Positions 63,058-64,000 of a stretch of 64,000 nt of DNA are shown one piece after another. The translations under genes and the position numbers were made by a program. The notes under the pieces are model-generated. The model was not told where the DNA came from. It did not search any database and saw only the letters and a list, made by a program, of their open reading frames with translations. This DNA is from Chloroflexota bacterium (GTDB taxonomy: Bacteria; Chloroflexota; Anaerolineae; Anaerolineales; Villigracilaceae). Where the stretch lies: assembly GCA_024224815.1 (NCBI GenBank), contig JAAENC010000355.1:56141-120140 (forward strand), read 5' to 3'. Within the stretch, counting starts at the first letter, position 1. Every line of letters starts with the position of its first letter.

Positions 63058-63792
63058 TTAGCTTTTTGATTCTGCAGGTTTCTGCAAACGATGTCCCAGT
63101 TCAATTAGCAGATTGCTCAAATCACTTCCTGAGACTTTGTTGTTTTCCAGCGATGATGCCAGCATTAACAAATCCCCCTTGAGTTCTGTGTTATTTCGCT
63201 TTCCACTTTCTGCTAGATCTTCAATTTGCTTGCCTTGTTCATTTTTAAGTGTTTCTAAGCGATTGCTCAATTCTTTTTCTACAGAGACAGTTTTTGTTTG
63301 AATGTCAGAAGATAAAGCATCAACTCTCTCAGTTAGGGTTTTCTGCAAAATACGGAGCTTGTTCGTTTGATCTTCGTTTTGCTTATCCAGACTTTCGCTT
63401 TGCTGACGTTGAGCGGCCCGAAGGTCGGTTGTATGTTGATCGTTTTGTGTCTGAGTTTCTTCACTCAGTCTTTTTTCTGTATTTTGCAGTGATGTATTTT
63501 GTCTCGCAGCTTGTTCAGATAAATTTTCGGTCAATTTTTTTTCTAAGTTATTTATCTTTGCGTCCATATCCATACGCAAAGAATTTAGCCCCTCTTTGAT
63601 TTGCGTTGACAGCTCCCTTTGAACAGCATCCAGATGATTGCGAAGTGTATCTAATCGCTCATCTGTAGCCTTGGCTTGATTGCCATAGAGAATGCTGCGC
63701 AGGCTTTCAAGCTCGGTTGCTACCTCGCCGTTTTTTTGACTGTTTTCTTCTTCCTGGTTGCTATCTTTTTCTCCTGTAATGCGTTTTAACAT
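63058..63792 (-). CDS. Coiled-coil protein, first gene of the GTPase operon
   Basis: 244 residues from ATG 63792, with a perfect AGGAGG 6 bases upstream. After a charged start, residues 28-52 contain ELESLRSILYGNQAKATDER, followed by heptad-rich sequence to about 235 with many Gln/Glu/Lys/Asn, and no membrane span. The RSIL-G motif is shared with the N-terminus of the longin-like protein, suggesting a common docking element. Probably a cytoplasmic scaffold or effector of the GTPase. Confidence 0.68.
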   Translation of the reverse strand: MLKRITGEKDSNQEEENSQKNGEVATELESLRSILYGNQAKATDERLDTLRNHLDAVQRELSTQIKEGLNSLRMDMDAKINNLEKKLTENLSEQAARQNTSLQNTEKRLSEETQTQNDQHTTDLRAAQRQQSESLDKQNEDQTNKLRILQKTLTERVDALSSDIQTKTVSVEKELSNRLETLKNEQGKQIEDLAESGKRNNTELKGDLLMLASSLENNKVSGSDLSNLLIELGHRLQKPAESKS

Positions 63793-63826
63793 TTTTAGCC
63801 TCCTAATATGTGGGGACGATATTATT

Positions 63827-63854
63827 ATTCTAGCATTATTTGAGATTATTTCAA
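63827..63854 (-). promoter_or_regulatory. Promoter of the GTPase operon
   Basis: TTGAAA (63849-63854) and TAGAAT (63827-63832) on the minus strand, 16 bp apart, with TGC just before the -10 (extended -10). It lies 35-60 bases before the coiled-coil start codon and close to the insertion sequence on the other side. Confidence 0.55.
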
Positions 63855-63898
63855 CAAAATTAGAGTGACTAGTTGTATAGGCATGATATAAATGATTT

Positions 63899-64000
63899 AT
63901 GATGAAATGCCCACACTGTGCAAATGAGAAATCGCAAGTCAAGAATGGCAAGACCTCTTCAGGCAGCCAACTGTATAAATGTAAAATCTGCAATCGAAAG
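63899..64000 (+). mobile_element. IS1-family transposase InsA, N-terminal part (cut by window edge)
   Basis: The open frame begins ATG ATG and reads MMKCPHC, KNGKTSSGSQLYKC and CKICNRK, the zinc-finger start of IS1 InsA-type proteins (CPxC ... CxxC). It runs off the window. The insertion sequence lies immediately upstream of the GTPase operon promoter, in the opposite direction; its terminal inverted repeat should be between about 63855 and 63895 but I cannot place it. Confidence 0.75.

Noticed and set aside
1-64000. GANTC depletion as support for a CcrM-type system
   Set aside because: Several GANTC sites are visible inside genes and I could not count them against expectation, so no claim is made.
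1-64000. CRISPR array, tRNA, rRNA, phage or conjugative module
   Set aside because: No regularly spaced repeats, no tRNA T-loop pattern noticed, and no phage or transfer genes among the reading frames.

Overview
The window looks like chromosomal DNA of a Chloroflexota bacterium, most likely of the Anaerolineae type. This is inference from gene content and needs a marker-gene check. The supporting content is coenzyme F420 tail-synthesis genes, a YgfK/XdhD-type molybdenum hydroxylase set, a large lipoprotein alpha-2-macroglobulin, paired SPFH-like membrane proteins, a Rab-like small GTPase operon, a reductive-dehalogenase-like protein, and many Tyr/Asp-rich or Thr/Pro-rich surface proteins. I saw no rRNA, tRNA, CRISPR array or phage module. 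Many genes have a TANNNT hexamer 6-8 nt before ATG and no Shine-Dalgarno, so leaderless transcripts are probably common; others have a clear AGGAGG-type site.

Layout. 1-7.9 kb (minus): an operon starting with a FAD subunit of a molybdenum hydroxylase, then a presequence-type M16 protease, a CcrM-like DNA methyltransferase, a membrane alkaline-phosphatase-superfamily enzyme, and the Mo/Fe-S subunit, which runs off the left edge. 8-12.8 kb: thioesterase, two tandem paralogous multi-pass GT-C-like membrane proteins and a VOC protein. 12.9-16 kb: YgfK oxidoreductase, functionally linked to the Mo hydroxylase. 16.3-19.7 kb: an operon of an FbiB-C-like nitroreductase, a diguanylate cyclase, cofD and cofC. 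19.7-21 kb: NimA-like flavoprotein, a small membrane protein and gene debris. 21-24.1 kb: cofE (with an in-frame palindromic insertion) followed by a PAS-GGDEF protein. 24.3-30.4 kb: alpha-2-macroglobulin. 30.5-33.4 kb: a PIN nuclease fused to two LuxR helix-turn-helix domains, a C-terminal stump of serine dehydratase, a DUF4332-like protein and an unknown protein. 33.6-36.5 kb: PEP carboxylase with a possible attenuator RNA upstream. 36.7-39.9 kb: triple-PAS GGDEF protein and the dehalogenase-like protein. 40-44.5 kb: a glucose/mannose-type ABC importer (no ATPase) with a ROK regulator and a perfect inverted-repeat operator. 44.5-48.2 kb: ABC-2 exporter and a methyltransferase pseudogene. 48.4-58.6 kb: Tex, PsuG, two SPFH-like proteins, PHP phosphoesterase, a NicO-transporter/beta-propeller fusion and a HAD phosphatase. 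58.7-63.8 kb: acidic lipoprotein, then a four-gene operon (coiled coil, longin-like/TM/SH3b, Rab-like GTPase, HD-GYP). An IS1-family transposase begins at the right edge.

How they work together. Three themes recur. (1) Redox cofactor chemistry: the Mo hydroxylase parts (Mo, FAD, YgfK) are scattered over 16 kb, and F420 genes lie beside flavin enzymes. (2) Cyclic di-GMP: three GGDEF proteins and one HD-GYP protein; each of the two F420 loci carries a GGDEF gene in the same transcription unit. (3) Signalling at the envelope: the GTPase operon joins an extracytoplasmic SH3b domain to a cytoplasmic GTPase and a c-di-GMP phosphodiesterase, and is the best candidate here for an undescribed system. 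Several decayed fragments and palindromic repeats show that the intergenic regions have been rearranged.
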